Assembly (NCBI RefSeq): GCF_003185915.1
Contig: NZ_QHLZ01000006.1
Location: 247,486-311,485, forward strand
Direction: 5' to 3'
DNA: 64,000 nucleotides
Origin: Arthrobacter psychrochitiniphilus
Lineage (GTDB): Bacteria > Actinomycetota > Actinomycetes > Actinomycetales > Micrococcaceae
Shown here piece by piece: positions 38,522 to 47,193 of this stretch (the first letter of the stretch is position 1; each line of letters begins with the position of its first letter). Both the position numbers and the translations under genes were made by a program. The notes below the pieces were generated by a model, which made no database searches, was not told where the DNA came from, and worked only from the letters and a program-made list of their open reading frames with translations.

Positions 38522-38803
38522 TCAGTGGTCGAAGCCGAGGGAGAACGCCGCGTCCAGATCATTCTGGGAGTAGGCGCGGAAGGAAATCTGCGTGGTGGTG
38601 GAAACAACCGACTTCACCTTCGAGAGCTTGTCAGCAATAACGTCGGCCAGATCCTCATGCTTTTCTACCCGGGCAATGGCAATAAGGTCCCACTCGCCGG
38701 TCACTGAATAAACTTCACTGATTCCGACCAATTCGGAAATTTCCTGGGCAGACTCGGGAATCCGGGTTGCATCAGTTTTAATCAGGACAAATGCGGTGAT
38801 CAC
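38522..38803 (-). CDS. Stand-alone Lrp/AsnC ligand-binding (RAM) protein
   Basis: A 93-residue protein consisting only of the RAM domain of Lrp/AsnC regulators: MITAFVLIKTDATRIPESAQEI, GISEVYSVTGEWDLIAIARV, and VVSTTTQISFRAYSQNDLDAAF. The N-terminal DNA-binding helix-turn-helix is absent and there is no room for it upstream, since the ATG is preceded by a non-coding gap. Stand-alone RAM proteins bind amino acids or assemble with full-length Lrp proteins. The ligand is unknown. It is 8 nt upstream of cutC. Confidence 0.9.
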   Translation of the reverse strand: MITAFVLIKTDATRIPESAQEISELVGISEVYSVTGEWDLIAIARVEKHEDLADVIADKLSKVKSVVSTTTQISFRAYSQNDLDAAFSLGFDH

Positions 38804-38878
38804 AGGTGTGTTCCCTCTCGTGGGGCTTGTCTTTGCGGCTAAAAGCTTCTAACGATCCTAACTCAATCGTTGCCTGAA

Positions 38879-39271
38879 TCACGCTCGTTTGGGCCGTCGC
38901 GTTACGAATGTTGCGAGGAGCCGGTGGCCCAGCAGGAATAGTGCCAAGACCAGGGTGGCAACAATGACAAAGGGCAGTTCGGCGGTGTTCCCGGAGAGGA
39001 TGCGCAAGGCCATACCGCCAGCCACGGTGATCAACCACAGGCACACGCCCTGGGGCCAGACGGCCAGAGGGGCCCGCCACATGCGGCACACAAGCCAGCC
39101 TATGGCCAGTGCAGCCAGGAAGGGCCAGGCGGTTTGGAGTACGCCGGCTGCCGTGAGTGATTCGCTGTGGGAGCTTCGGCCAGAGAGGGCGAACAGCACT
39201 ACCAGCACAAGGTCCGCTATGGCGGCATAGATGAGGGTTTTGGAACTTTGTTTGGAATTCGTTTGCGTCAC
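38879..39271 (-). CDS. DUF3054 family membrane protein
   Basis: A 130-residue protein with four hydrophobic segments, matching DUF3054: IYAAIADLVLVVLFALSGRSSHSE, TAWPFLAALAIGWLVCRMW, and ITVAGGMALRILSGNTAELPFVIVATLVLALFLLGHRLL. Function unknown. GTG 39271 lies 7 nt after TAAACT on the minus strand (39279-39284), so a leaderless mRNA is likely; a start at 39331 would add 20 residues before the promoter. It is upstream of the Lrp-like gene. Confidence 0.9.
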   Translation of the reverse strand: MTQTNSKQSSKTLIYAAIADLVLVVLFALSGRSSHSESLTAAGVLQTAWPFLAALAIGWLVCRMWRAPLAVWPQGVCLWLITVAGGMALRILSGNTAELPFVIVATLVLALFLLGHRLLATFVTRRPKRA

Positions 39272-39284
39272 TCGGCCAAGTTTA

Positions 39285-39751
39285 GTCGAAAAAAGTTCTG
39301 CGCCAGCGGTCCCCAAAAGAGGTTTGCACACCCCGTTTGCAGCAGGATGGATAATACCGCGGGGCAGGCATTGTTGCGCCGGGCGTGTTTCCTTGAGTAT
39401 TTTCTAGGGGCCTTGGCCACTGACTGCTTTGAGTTGGATGGACGCAGGTGCCCAATGCGTTTTTTGTCGCCCTGATGAGAGGAAAGAAAATTGACAGGGC
39501 AGCACTTCAAGCCGCCTACGACACGGCTCAGTTGCGCGGCTGCACTGAGAGCCACTCTGTGCAGCACGGCCGGCCTTGTCAGAGTGGATCACTGCTGCCG
39601 GTTCAGAGCTGCCTGGCTTGGGTAACGTGCAAGGCGGTCCTGGAAAACCTGGCGGGGCGTTGCTCTGACTCGGTGTTAGCCCACCGGCTGGTCCGCCTCA
39701 CTAGAACCCACCAGTTCACTTCCCTGTGTGGTGTCCGGTCCATACTCCCAA
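39285..39751. other. Unassigned intergenic region, about 470 bp
   Basis: I see no protein family in any frame; the open frames here overlap the terminator at 39752-39798 or the uracil-glycosylase-like gene and have no recognisable motifs. A promoter-like GATAAT on the plus strand (about 39349-39354) and several short hairpins are present. It could be a decayed gene or hold a small RNA. Confidence 0.5.
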
Positions 39752-39798
39752 ACCAACAAAGCGGCCCCAACCGTCATGGCTGGGGCCGCTTTGTTGGT
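39752..39798. terminator. Terminator after the uracil-glycosylase-like gene
   Basis: ACCAACAAAGCGGCCCCA (39752-39769) and TGGGGCCGCTTTGTTGGT (39781-39798) form a perfect 18-bp stem with an 11-nt loop. It lies just downstream of the minus-strand gene ending at 39826. Read on the minus strand there are a few U residues after it. Confidence 0.85.
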
Positions 39799-39825
39799 GC
39801 AATGGGAGAAGTCCGGGGTGAAGCC

Positions 39826-40461
39826 TTAGCGTCCCTTGACGGTGATTCCGTTGCGCGTCATTGACTCGGCATAGGCCTTGGCGGATTCCAGCAGCCACTG
39901 CTCCTGACGCTCCGCTGAGCCAGCGAAGCTACGGCCGGATAGTGAGCGGACCTTGTAAATTCCAAAACCGCGCTTGTACAGCATGGGGCCCTGAGCCTTC
40001 AACAACTGATCCGCCAACCGGTGAGCTTCGGTGCCGTGGGCAACCAAAGCTGAGGCGCGCGGTACAAGTGTGAGGAATTTTACGAGCGGGCGCAGGCCCT
40101 GCTCAATCTGGGGTGCCGTGAGGCGGCCATTGGCTTCGCCCGGGGTGAACCAAGGGTGGACGTTCCACGGCATGACGTAGCTGGGGCGCAGGCCCAGCTG
40201 CCAGTGGATGCCCAGAAGCCGTGTGGCTGCCTGCTCATCTCCTGCTGTGACGAACCCGGAGGAGTCCAATTCGCCAACGTTTGAGAACAGGCTGATGATC
40301 TTGCACTCGTCCACGTCGTGAACGGGGTCCACGTAGGCCACTTGCTGCTCGGGCCGCGCTTCGGCCAGCGAGTCGCAAAGTTCGGTGATGGGAGCAATGT
40401 TCTCGTCATAACGGCGATTCCAGAGCTGTTCACGCGGTGATTCAGTGGCCACGGATGTCAT
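39826..40461 (-). CDS. Uracil-DNA glycosylase superfamily protein (probable)
   Basis: A 211-residue protein resembling a uracil-DNA-glycosylase-superfamily group common in actinobacteria. The family pattern of a glycine-rich early motif followed by VMPWNVHPWFTPGEANGRLTAPQIEQGLRPL is present, as is the C-terminal VPRASALVAHGTEAHRL, which occupies the place of the leucine-loop motif. Enzymes of this fold excise uracil or related bases from DNA. The catalytic residues are not certain from sequence alone, so activity is not claimed. The ATG follows a clear gap of 270 bp to the YihY gene. Confidence 0.75.
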   Translation of the reverse strand: MTSVATESPREQLWNRRYDENIAPITELCDSLAEARPEQQVAYVDPVHDVDECKIISLFSNVGELDSSGFVTAGDEQAATRLLGIHWQLGLRPSYVMPWNVHPWFTPGEANGRLTAPQIEQGLRPLVKFLTLVPRASALVAHGTEAHRLADQLLKAQGPMLYKRGFGIYKVRSLSGRSFAGSAERQEQWLLESAKAYAESMTRNGITVKGR

Positions 40462-40730
40462 TGAGGCTTAGTTCTCCTTAGAGGGAATGGGAGTGGTTGC
40501 GGCAGCTTTCGTTAAGAGAGCAGGGCCGACTTCCCAGCCTATCAATTATTTCCGGGCAACAGGGCATCGCGGGTCTGTGCTAAGGAGATGGAAAATTCCC
40601 CAATTGTGAGAAATGCAACAGCTTCAAAGAGGCCCCAAACCTGCCCCCGGACAGTTTTTTAGGGCCACTGGATGTTTCCCTCCGGGAGCGTCAGCGGGCG
40701 CTTCTGCGACGCTCTCGCCGAGTGGCACAC

Positions 40731-41933
40731 TCAGGGTTGACGCCGCCGGGCGCGTACCGCGGACACAACAAGGGCACCGGCGCCGATTCCGGCGAGCCAC
40801 AGCAGAGTGCGGGCCTCGGCAGTTTTACTCACCGGAGGCTCCGCATCTGTGCTTAGTTCGGTACGTAGTTGGCGGCCCTCGGTGAGAAGCTGATGTTCTT
40901 TGATTTGTTTCTTGGCGCTGGCGGAAATATCGCGCGGGGGCAGCTGAAGTTGTGATTCCGCTTTGATCCCTGTTTGGAGTTCACGCACGCGTTCAAGTTC
41001 TGCGTCTACCTCGGCCCCGAAGAGCAGCATCAGGTTCATAATCCACATCCAGAGCAGCAGCACGATCATGCCAGCAATGGTTCCGTAGGTTTTGTTGTAG
41101 TGCGAGAAGTTTGCCACGTACAGGCCAAACGCTGCTGAAGACACAATTACGGCCACCAACGCGACGGTGGCGCCAATACTAATCCAGCGGAATTTTGGCT
41201 GACGCACATTAGGGGTGAAGTAGTACAAGATGGCAATCAGCACCACTGCCAAGATACCCACCACGGGCCACTTGGCGATAGACCAGACCGTGAGAGCGGC
41301 AGGTCCGATTCCGAACACCTCACCCACAGCCTGTGCTACGGGCCCAGAGACTAAGACCATTAGGGCCATGACGGCCACTAAGAGAACTACGGCCAGTGTC
41401 ACTAGTAGCAGGACTGGGCGCAGTTTCCAGATGGGCCGCCCCTCATCCATGCCATAAATCCTGTTCATGGCCCGGCTAAAGGCGCCAACATAACCCGAGG
41501 CGGACCATAGAGCCGTGATAATTCCCAGAGCTAGGGTCAACCCGGCAGCGGGGGAACTTGTCAGCTGCTCTACTGGCTGCCGGATGGCTTCAACAGTATC
41601 GGGGCCAGCAGCGCGGCTCACCATATCGAGCAGAAGTGCGGAGGTCTGTTCTGCCTGACCCACTAGACCCATGATCGAGATCAGGGCCAGAAGCGCCGGG
41701 AAAAGGGAGAGCACGCCGAAGTAGGTCAGTGATGCTGCTAGATCCGTGCAGCCATCTGCGCTGAACTTGGCCAATGAACGCCGCCCGGCATACTTCCATG
41801 ACTTTGCTGGCAGTTGGGCGGGGGTGTCCGGTTTGCGGTCGTCGTCAGGGGCTGGAGCGCCGGCTTTAGCGACGGCTGCTCCGGACGTGACGAGGCCCGG
41901 CGCTGTGGCCGGGCCTCGTTGATTTAATATCAC
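40731..41933 (-). CDS. YihY/virulence factor BrkB family membrane protein
   Basis: A 400-residue inner-membrane protein of the YihY/BrkB family (formerly called RNase BN). After a Pro/Ala-rich N terminus come the family patterns FSADGCTDLAASLTYFGVLSLFPALLALISI, YGMDEGRPIWKLRPVLLLVTLAV, YYFTPNVRQPKFRWISIGA and YNKTYGTIAGMIVLLLWMWIMNLMLLFGAEVDAELER, with six helices. The transport role is unclear. A final helix near the C terminus is extra. The GTG start has AGGAG 11 nt upstream. A strong hairpin (41890-41919) lies inside codons 5-15. Confidence 0.9.
   Translation of the reverse strand: MILNQRGPATAPGLVTSGAAVAKAGAPAPDDDRKPDTPAQLPAKSWKYAGRRSLAKFSADGCTDLAASLTYFGVLSLFPALLALISIMGLVGQAEQTSALLLDMVSRAAGPDTVEAIRQPVEQLTSSPAAGLTLALGIITALWSASGYVGAFSRAMNRIYGMDEGRPIWKLRPVLLLVTLAVVLLVAVMALMVLVSGPVAQAVGEVFGIGPAALTVWSIAKWPVVGILAVVLIAILYYFTPNVRQPKFRWISIGATVALVAVIVSSAAFGLYVANFSHYNKTYGTIAGMIVLLLWMWIMNLMLLFGAEVDAELERVRELQTGIKAESQLQLPPRDISASAKKQIKEHQLLTEGRQLRTELSTDAEPPVSKTAEARTLLWLAGIGAGALVVSAVRARRRQP
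41890..41919 (-). terminator. Hairpin inside the 5' end of the YihY gene
   Basis: ACGAGGCCCGGC (41890-41901), loop GCTGTG and GCCGGGCCTCGT (41908-41919) form a perfect 12-bp stem. It lies 28 nt downstream of the YeaQ gene end on the minus strand, so it may terminate or attenuate read-through into the YihY gene, although it falls in that gene's coding sequence. Confidence 0.5.
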
Positions 41934-41946
41934 GGTTCAGAAGCTC

Positions 41947-42216
41947 CTAGGCGGCTGTCTTGCTGCGTCCGGTGATAGCACCGTAAATCCCGGCAACCAC
42001 CAAACCACCCACAATGGCCAGAATCCAGGACCAGATATTGAAGAAGCCCATTTCACCCTTGTTAAAGAGAGCGTCACCGATCCAGCCGCCCACCACGGCG
42101 CCCACCACGCCAAGGATCAAGCTCGTGACCCAGCCGCCGCCTACCTTGCCGGGCATAATGGCCTTGACGATAGCCCCGACAATGAGGCCCAAAATAATCC
42201 ATCCGATGAAACCCAT
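41947..42216 (-). CDS. GlsB/YeaQ/YmgE family stress membrane protein
   Basis: An 89-residue membrane protein of the transglycosylase-associated family. The pattern GFIGWIILGLIVGAIVKAIMPGK, a Gly-rich GGGWVTSLILGVVGAVVGGWIGDALF and a final helix (FNIWSWILAIVGGLVVAGIYG) give three helices. Homologues are induced by envelope or general stress. ATG 42216 has AGGAG 8 nt upstream. It is directly upstream of the YihY gene. Confidence 0.92.
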   Translation of the reverse strand: MGFIGWIILGLIVGAIVKAIMPGKVGGGWVTSLILGVVGAVVGGWIGDALFNKGEMGFFNIWSWILAIVGGLVVAGIYGAITGRSKTAA

Positions 42217-42403
42217 AACGGCTCTCCTTATAGTGCATTAGTAGTGAAAGTGCTGCTATTCGTAGGGCAATAAGTCCAAGTAGTTTACTGTAAGTTATTT
42301 CCTACAAGGTCAGTGATTCCACGCTAACGAGCCTCACGCCATGAGTCCAGCACCAACGGGTAACTGTTTGAAGAATTCTCTCTGCAAGCGGCAAGATGGA
42401 ACC

Positions 42404-44125
42404 ATGCCGAACAACGAGTGCACCAACACGGCCGAATCACCGGGCCCTGTCCAGCAACCATGGGTAGCCAACTATCAGGCGGGTGTTCCGGCAGAGATTC
42501 AGATGCCCACGGAATCTCTGGTGGATATGTTTGAACGCTCCGTGCAGGAAGCTGGAGACAGCCCGGCCATGGAATTCTTTGGGCGCCGCACCAGCTACCG
42601 CCATCTAGGACAGCAGGTAGCCCGTGCCGCGGGCGGGCTGAGCCGGCTTGGAGTCCGGGCGGGGGACCGGGTGGCGTTGGTGCTGCCAAACTGCCCCCAG
42701 CACGTGGTTTCCTTCTACGCGGTGTTGAGCTTGGGCGCTGTGGTGGTGGAGCACAATCCGCTGTACACCTCGGAGGAACTCTTACACCAATTCCAGGATC
42801 ACGGTGCCCGGATTGCTATTGTCTGGGACAAGGCCGTATCCGCCGTGGCGAGTTTCCCCGACGGGATGGTTCCGGAGCGGATCATTTCGGTGAATCTGTT
42901 GACGGAATTCCCCACCGTCAAACGCCTGGCCCTATCCTTGCCGTTGCGGAAAATGCGAACCTCCCGCGAGGCATTGTCAGGGCCCGCCCCAGGGACCATG
43001 CCGTGGCGCGAACTCCTAGCCGGTGAGGCTCTTGGGGCCTCGGCCACCCGGCCCGGCGTGGCGGACCTGGCGGTTATTGGCTACACCTCCGGCACCACCG
43101 GCCGGCCCAAGGGTGCCATGCTCACCCACCGCAACCTCTACGCCAATGCGCTGCAGGGCGAGGCCTGGATGCAAGGTGCGCAATTGCGCAATGAGGTCCT
43201 CTACGCCGTGCTGCCCATGTTTCATGCTTTCGGCATGACCCTCTACCTCACCTTCGGTATCCGCAAACAGGGCCTGCTTGTTCTCTTCCCCAAATTCGAG
43301 ACGGATCTGGTGATCTCCGCCATGAAGAAGACTCCTGCCACCGTCTACTGCGCCGTGCCGCCCATTTACGAGCGCACCGCAGTGGCCGCCCAGGAACAAG
43401 GGGTGTCACTGCGGTCCATCAGATTCGCCATCTCCGGGGCCATGAGCTTGCCCGAACACGTGGTGGAGCTCTGGGAGTCAGTCTCCGGAGGACTCCTTGT
43501 TGAGGGGTATGGCATGACCGAGTCCTCACCTGTGGCGCTGGGAAATCCGTTCGCCTCAACGCGGCGAACAGGGACCATTGGCGTTCCCTTCCCATCAACG
43601 TTGATGAAGGTTGTGGACATTGAGGATCCCTCCCGCGAGGTCACTGCCGGCGAGCCGGGAGAACTGCTGCTCAAAGGCCCGCAGGTATTTCCGGGCTACT
43701 GGAACAATCCGGGGGAAACCGCAAAAACTCTGACCGACGGCGGTTGGCTGCGTACCGGGGACATTGTCACGGTTGATCCGGAAGGATTCACCACCATAGT
43801 TGACCGCGCCAAGGAGCTGATCATCACGGGCGGATTCAACGTCTCTCCCTCCGAGGTGGAGCAGGTGCTGCGCCGGCACGAGTCCGTCCTTGAGGCTGCC
43901 GTGTTCGGTGCGAACTCCCCACGGGGCGGGGAGATGGTAGTGGCAGCCGTCCAATTGGAACCCGGGACTGTGTTGGACGAGCCCGGCCTGCGCGCCTTTT
44001 GCAAGGAATACCTGGCCCGGTACAAGGTGCCCGTGCGGATCATTGAAGTGCCGGACATGCCACGCTCCATGCTGGGCAAGATCCTGCGCAAACAAGTCAA
44101 GGAAGCCTCGGAAAAATCCCTGTAG
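42404..44125 (+). CDS. Long-chain fatty acid-CoA ligase (AMP-binding)
   Basis: A 573-residue acyl-CoA synthetase. The ATP motif YTSGTTGRPKGAMLTHRNL, the VEGYGMTESSPV (A5) motif, GWLRTGDIVTVDPEGF (A7), VDRAKELIITGGFNVSPSEVE (A8) and the catalytic Lys in MLGKILRKQVK are all present. It activates a fatty acid with ATP and CoA for beta-oxidation or lipid synthesis. ATG 42404 begins the normal N terminus; an ATG at 42341 would add 21 unlike residues. No good ribosome site is seen. A monocistronic unit followed by a VOC gene after 144 nt. Confidence 0.93.
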   Translation: MPNNECTNTAESPGPVQQPWVANYQAGVPAEIQMPTESLVDMFERSVQEAGDSPAMEFFGRRTSYRHLGQQVARAAGGLSRLGVRAGDRVALVLPNCPQHVVSFYAVLSLGAVVVEHNPLYTSEELLHQFQDHGARIAIVWDKAVSAVASFPDGMVPERIISVNLLTEFPTVKRLALSLPLRKMRTSREALSGPAPGTMPWRELLAGEALGASATRPGVADLAVIGYTSGTTGRPKGAMLTHRNLYANALQGEAWMQGAQLRNEVLYAVLPMFHAFGMTLYLTFGIRKQGLLVLFPKFETDLVISAMKKTPATVYCAVPPIYERTAVAAQEQGVSLRSIRFAISGAMSLPEHVVELWESVSGGLLVEGYGMTESSPVALGNPFASTRRTGTIGVPFPSTLMKVVDIEDPSREVTAGEPGELLLKGPQVFPGYWNNPGETAKTLTDGGWLRTGDIVTVDPEGFTTIVDRAKELIITGGFNVSPSEVEQVLRRHESVLEAAVFGANSPRGGEMVVAAVQLEPGTVLDEPGLRAFCKEYLARYKVPVRIIEVPDMPRSMLGKILRKQVKEASEKSL

Positions 44126-44269
44126 CACTCGCCGGAATTCAGGGCCTCAGGAAGCGCGCCCACATCAGGGAAGTTCAAGCGAAGTAAAAAAATTCTCTGG
44201 TGCCCACCTACCCCTGATACCTACACTGGATGAGGATAGGCACACGCTGGCAAGAAGGAAGTACTCACC

Positions 44270-44647
44270 ATGTTTGAAAAGAGCAGCGCCTTCAGTGGAT
44301 TCTCAGTCGATGATATTCCTGTGGCACGTTCATTTTATGGCGGAACTCTGGGGCTGGTGGTCAGCGAGGAGAACGGGATGCTTTCATTGCATCCGCCCGG
44401 CGGGTCAAAGATTATTCTCTATCCCAAGGGTGCCGCGCATCAGCCAGCATCCTTCACTGTTTTGAACTTTCCTGTTCCCGAGATCGAAGGCGCCGTGGAG
44501 GCGTTGGTGCGGGCCGGCGTGGAACTTGAACACTACGCGGGCACCCCGATGGAGACGGATTCTGCAGGGATTTTCCGCAAGGGCGGGCCCTTGATTGCCT
44601 GGTTTAGGGATCCTGCAGGAAACGTGCTCAGCGTCATTCAAGAGTGA
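44270..44647 (+). CDS. VOC-superfamily protein (glyoxalase-like)
   Basis: A 125-residue vicinal-oxygen-chelate fold protein with one betaalphabetabetabeta pair per half: FSGFSVDDIPVARSFYGGTLGLVVS, SKIILYPKGA, then FTVLNFPVPEIEGAVEALVRAGV and WFRDPAGNVLSVIQE. The C-terminal Asp-Pro-Gly-Asn pattern is usual. Metal-binding residues are partly missing (no His at the start of the first strand), so an enzyme activity is uncertain; relatives include resistance proteins and epimerases. ATG 44270 follows AAGGAAG. It is 88 nt upstream of the aminotransferase. Confidence 0.9.
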   Translation: MFEKSSAFSGFSVDDIPVARSFYGGTLGLVVSEENGMLSLHPPGGSKIILYPKGAAHQPASFTVLNFPVPEIEGAVEALVRAGVELEHYAGTPMETDSAGIFRKGGPLIAWFRDPAGNVLSVIQE

Positions 44648-44735
44648 AGGCGTCCTTGCCGCAGCGGGGGGCACGGCTGACCGGAATGCGGACAATGCGG
44701 CTTTGGCCACCCGCGCTTGTGTGAAGATGGAATGT

Positions 44736-45977
44736 ATGCGCCCCATGCAACATTCTTCAAAACTAGCCAATGTCCGGTACGAACTTCGCGGTCCCATCCT
44801 GCACGCCGCCCAGAAAATGGAGGCGGAGGGGCACCGGATCCTGCGCATGAATTTAGGCGATACGGCCCCGTTTGGCCTTGAGGCGCCGGAATCCATTGTT
44901 GTGGACATGATCCACCACCTCCGCGGGGCACAGGGCTACAGCGATTCCAAGGGCATCTTCTCGGCCCGGACCGCTATCTCCCAGTACTACCAAACCAAGG
45001 GTCTGATGAAGATCGGTGTGGATGATATCTTCGTGGGAAATGGTGTCAGCGAACTTATTTCCATGACGCTGCAGGCGTTTTTGGAAAACGGTGACGAGGT
45101 CCTTATCCCAGCACCGGACTATCCACTGTGGACCGCTACCGTCACACTCACCGGGGGTGTGCCCGTGCATTACCTCTGTGATGAGGAGACGGCGTGGTGG
45201 CCTGATATGGCCGATGTTGAGGCGAAAATTACGCCGAAAACCCGGGCCATTGTCATCATTAACCCCAATAACCCCACAGGTGCGGTGTATCCGCGGCACA
45301 TCCTGGAAAAGTTCATGGAGCTGGCCCGTGAGCATGATTTGGTGATCTTCTCGGATGAGATCTACGAGAAGATCCTGTACGACGGCCGCAGCCACATTCA
45401 CATGGCCTCGCTAGCCGAAGACGTGTGTGTGCTCACGTTCAGTGGCCTCTCCAAGGCGTACCGGATGCCAGGCTACCGGGCGGGCTGGGTGGCACTTTCC
45501 GGTCCCCGCTCCGCCATGGCTGGATTCAAGGAGGCACTGGAACTCATTGCCTCCTTGCGCCTGTGCTCGAACGTGCCGGCCCAGCATGCCATTCAAACCT
45601 CACTGGGCGGCTACCAGAGCATCAACGACCTCACAAAGCCCGGTGGACGCCTACATGAACAGCGGGACAGGGCCTCGGAGCTCCTGAACGCGCTGCCCGG
45701 TGTCTCCTGCGTCCCGGCAGCGGGGGCCATGTACTTGTTCGTCAAGCTCGATCCGGCGATCTACCCCATTGACTCGGATGAGAAATTTGTGATTGATCTG
45801 CTGCAGGACCAGAAAATCTTGGTCAGCCACGGCACCGCGTTCCACTGGCCCACCCCTGACCACTTCCGCTTCGTCATCCTGCCTTCCGTGGGTGACATTG
45901 AAGAAGCCATCCGGCGAATTAGCAGTTTTCTGGCCGTCTACCGGAGCAAAGCCGCACTCATGGCCAGGCAGGCCTGA
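44736..45977 (+). CDS. Alanine-type aminotransferase (AlaA-like, class I)
   Basis: A 413-residue PLP enzyme very like E. coli AlaA across its length: SSKLANVRYELRGPILHAAQKMEAEG, APFGLEAPESIVVDMI, GNGVSELISMTLQAFL, VIINPNNPTGAVYPRHILE, SDEIYEKILYDG, and the PLP lysine in SGLSKAYRMPGYRAGW. AlaA transfers amino groups between glutamate and pyruvate to make alanine. ATG 44736 gives the conserved N terminus; ATGs at 44727 and 44745 are close alternatives. No operon partner is seen. Confidence 0.92.
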   Translation: MRPMQHSSKLANVRYELRGPILHAAQKMEAEGHRILRMNLGDTAPFGLEAPESIVVDMIHHLRGAQGYSDSKGIFSARTAISQYYQTKGLMKIGVDDIFVGNGVSELISMTLQAFLENGDEVLIPAPDYPLWTATVTLTGGVPVHYLCDEETAWWPDMADVEAKITPKTRAIVIINPNNPTGAVYPRHILEKFMELAREHDLVIFSDEIYEKILYDGRSHIHMASLAEDVCVLTFSGLSKAYRMPGYRAGWVALSGPRSAMAGFKEALELIASLRLCSNVPAQHAIQTSLGGYQSINDLTKPGGRLHEQRDRASELLNALPGVSCVPAAGAMYLFVKLDPAIYPIDSDEKFVIDLLQDQKILVSHGTAFHWPTPDHFRFVILPSVGDIEEAIRRISSFLAVYRSKAALMARQA

Positions 45978-45987
45978 GTCTGGGCGT

Positions 45988-46032
45988 CACTAGCCGCGCC
46001 GTCTCTAGCCGCGCCGCCACTAGCCGCGGCGG
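45988..46032. repeat. Three 15-bp tandem repeats
   Basis: CACTAGCCGCGCCGT, CTCTAGCCGCGCCGC and CACTAGCCGCGGCGG run head to tail between the aminotransferase and the LLM gene. The last unit can fold back on the first two. No coding frame uses them. Confidence 0.75.
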
Positions 46033-46065
46033 GAATAGTTTGAGTGGCACAACAGTTCCCCACTT

Positions 46066-46081
46066 AGATGCAAACGCATCT
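46066..46081. promoter_or_regulatory. Inverted repeat upstream of the LLM oxidoreductase gene
   Basis: AGATGC, AAAC, GCATCT (46066-46081) gives 6-bp perfect arms, 25 nt before the TTG start at 46107. It includes the ATG at 46068. It may be an operator. Confidence 0.4.
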
Positions 46082-46106
46082 TTCTTTGAGATTGGACGGA
46101 ACCCCC

Positions 46107-47165
46107 TTGGCTACGAACACTTCCTCACCCCGGCACATCGAACTGGGGTTAGACACTTTCGGTGACATCACCCTAGACGCCACGGGAGCGCCCAAGAGCG
46201 CCGCGCACGTGATTCGCGACGTCGTAGAACAAGCCGTCTTGGCTGACACCTTGGGCCTTGACTACTTTGGCGTGGGAGAGCATCACCGTGACGATTACGC
46301 CATTTCCGCCCCAGATATGGTGCTGGCAGCCATTGCCGGGCAAACACAGCGCATCCGCTTGGGCTCGGCCGTCACGGTACTGAGCTCCGATGACCCCATC
46401 CGCGTGTATCAGCGCTTTTCCACGCTCGACGCCGTTTCCTCCGGCCGCGCGGAGGTGATCCTTGGGCGGGGGTCCTTCACGGAATCCTTCCCGCTCTTCG
46501 GCCTTGATTTGGCCAATTATGAGGAGCTCTTCGAGGAAAAACTTGAATTGTTCACCGAACTGCTCAAGGAAAAACCCGTCAGTTGGAGCGGTAATCTACG
46601 CCCGGCACTTCACCAGCAGAGCGTGTACCCGGCCATGGAGTCCGGCACGCTGAAGACCTGGATTGCCGTGGGTGGCAGCCCCCAATCGGTGGTGCGGGCC
46701 GCCCACTACGGCTTGCCGCTCATGCTGGCCATCATTGGGGGAGAGCCTGCGCAGTTTGCACCCTTTGCCGAGCTCTATCACCGGGCATTGAAGGAATTCG
46801 GCCAGCCCGGCCAGCCCATTGGCGTCCATTCACCAGGCCATATTGCCGCAACGGACCAGGAAGCTATGGATGAGCTCTGGCCCCACTATGCCATCATGCA
46901 CAACCGTATTGGCAAGGACCGGGGATGGCCAGCCCTGACCCGTGCAGAATTTGATGCCACGGCCGGACCCAACGGCGCACTCGTGGTGGGTTCACCCGAA
47001 ACTGTGGCGAAAAAGATCACCCGGGTAGCGAAGACACTGGGACTCTCGCGGTTTGATCTGAAATACTCTCACGGCACGCTGCCGCACGCGTCCCTGATGA
47101 AAAGCATTGAGCTCTACGCCACTGAGGTTGCCCCGCGCGTGCGGGCCAACCTCAGCCAAGAGTAG
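46107..47165 (+). CDS. LLM-class flavin-dependent oxidoreductase
   Basis: A 352-residue luciferase-like monooxygenase, similar to the Atu2307 subgroup. It begins HIELGLDTFGDI, has LGLDYFGVGEHHRDDYAISAPDMVLAAIAGQTQRIRLGSAVTVLSSDDPIRVYQRFSTLDAVSSGRAEVILGRGSF-type order (LGSAVTVLSSDDPIRV; GRAEVILGRGSFTESF) and the C-terminal LVVGSPETVAKKI. It uses reduced flavin, perhaps F420 or FMN, on an unknown substrate. TTG 46107 is chosen because the ATG at 46068 lies in an inverted repeat that is more likely regulatory; the longer form adds 13 residues. Confidence 0.88.
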   Translation: MATNTSSPRHIELGLDTFGDITLDATGAPKSAAHVIRDVVEQAVLADTLGLDYFGVGEHHRDDYAISAPDMVLAAIAGQTQRIRLGSAVTVLSSDDPIRVYQRFSTLDAVSSGRAEVILGRGSFTESFPLFGLDLANYEELFEEKLELFTELLKEKPVSWSGNLRPALHQQSVYPAMESGTLKTWIAVGGSPQSVVRAAHYGLPLMLAIIGGEPAQFAPFAELYHRALKEFGQPGQPIGVHSPGHIAATDQEAMDELWPHYAIMHNRIGKDRGWPALTRAEFDATAGPNGALVVGSPETVAKKITRVAKTLGLSRFDLKYSHGTLPHASLMKSIELYATEVAPRVRANLSQE

Positions 47166-47193
47166 CCAAGACTGGCCAGGGAACTTTCTGCCC

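Noticed and set aside
39448..39864. A 138-codon plus-strand frame
   Set aside because: It runs through a terminator hairpin and into the antisense of the uracil-glycosylase-like gene.
45988..46032. The 15-bp repeats as a coding repeat
   Set aside because: They fall between two genes with a stop codon (TAG) in each unit.
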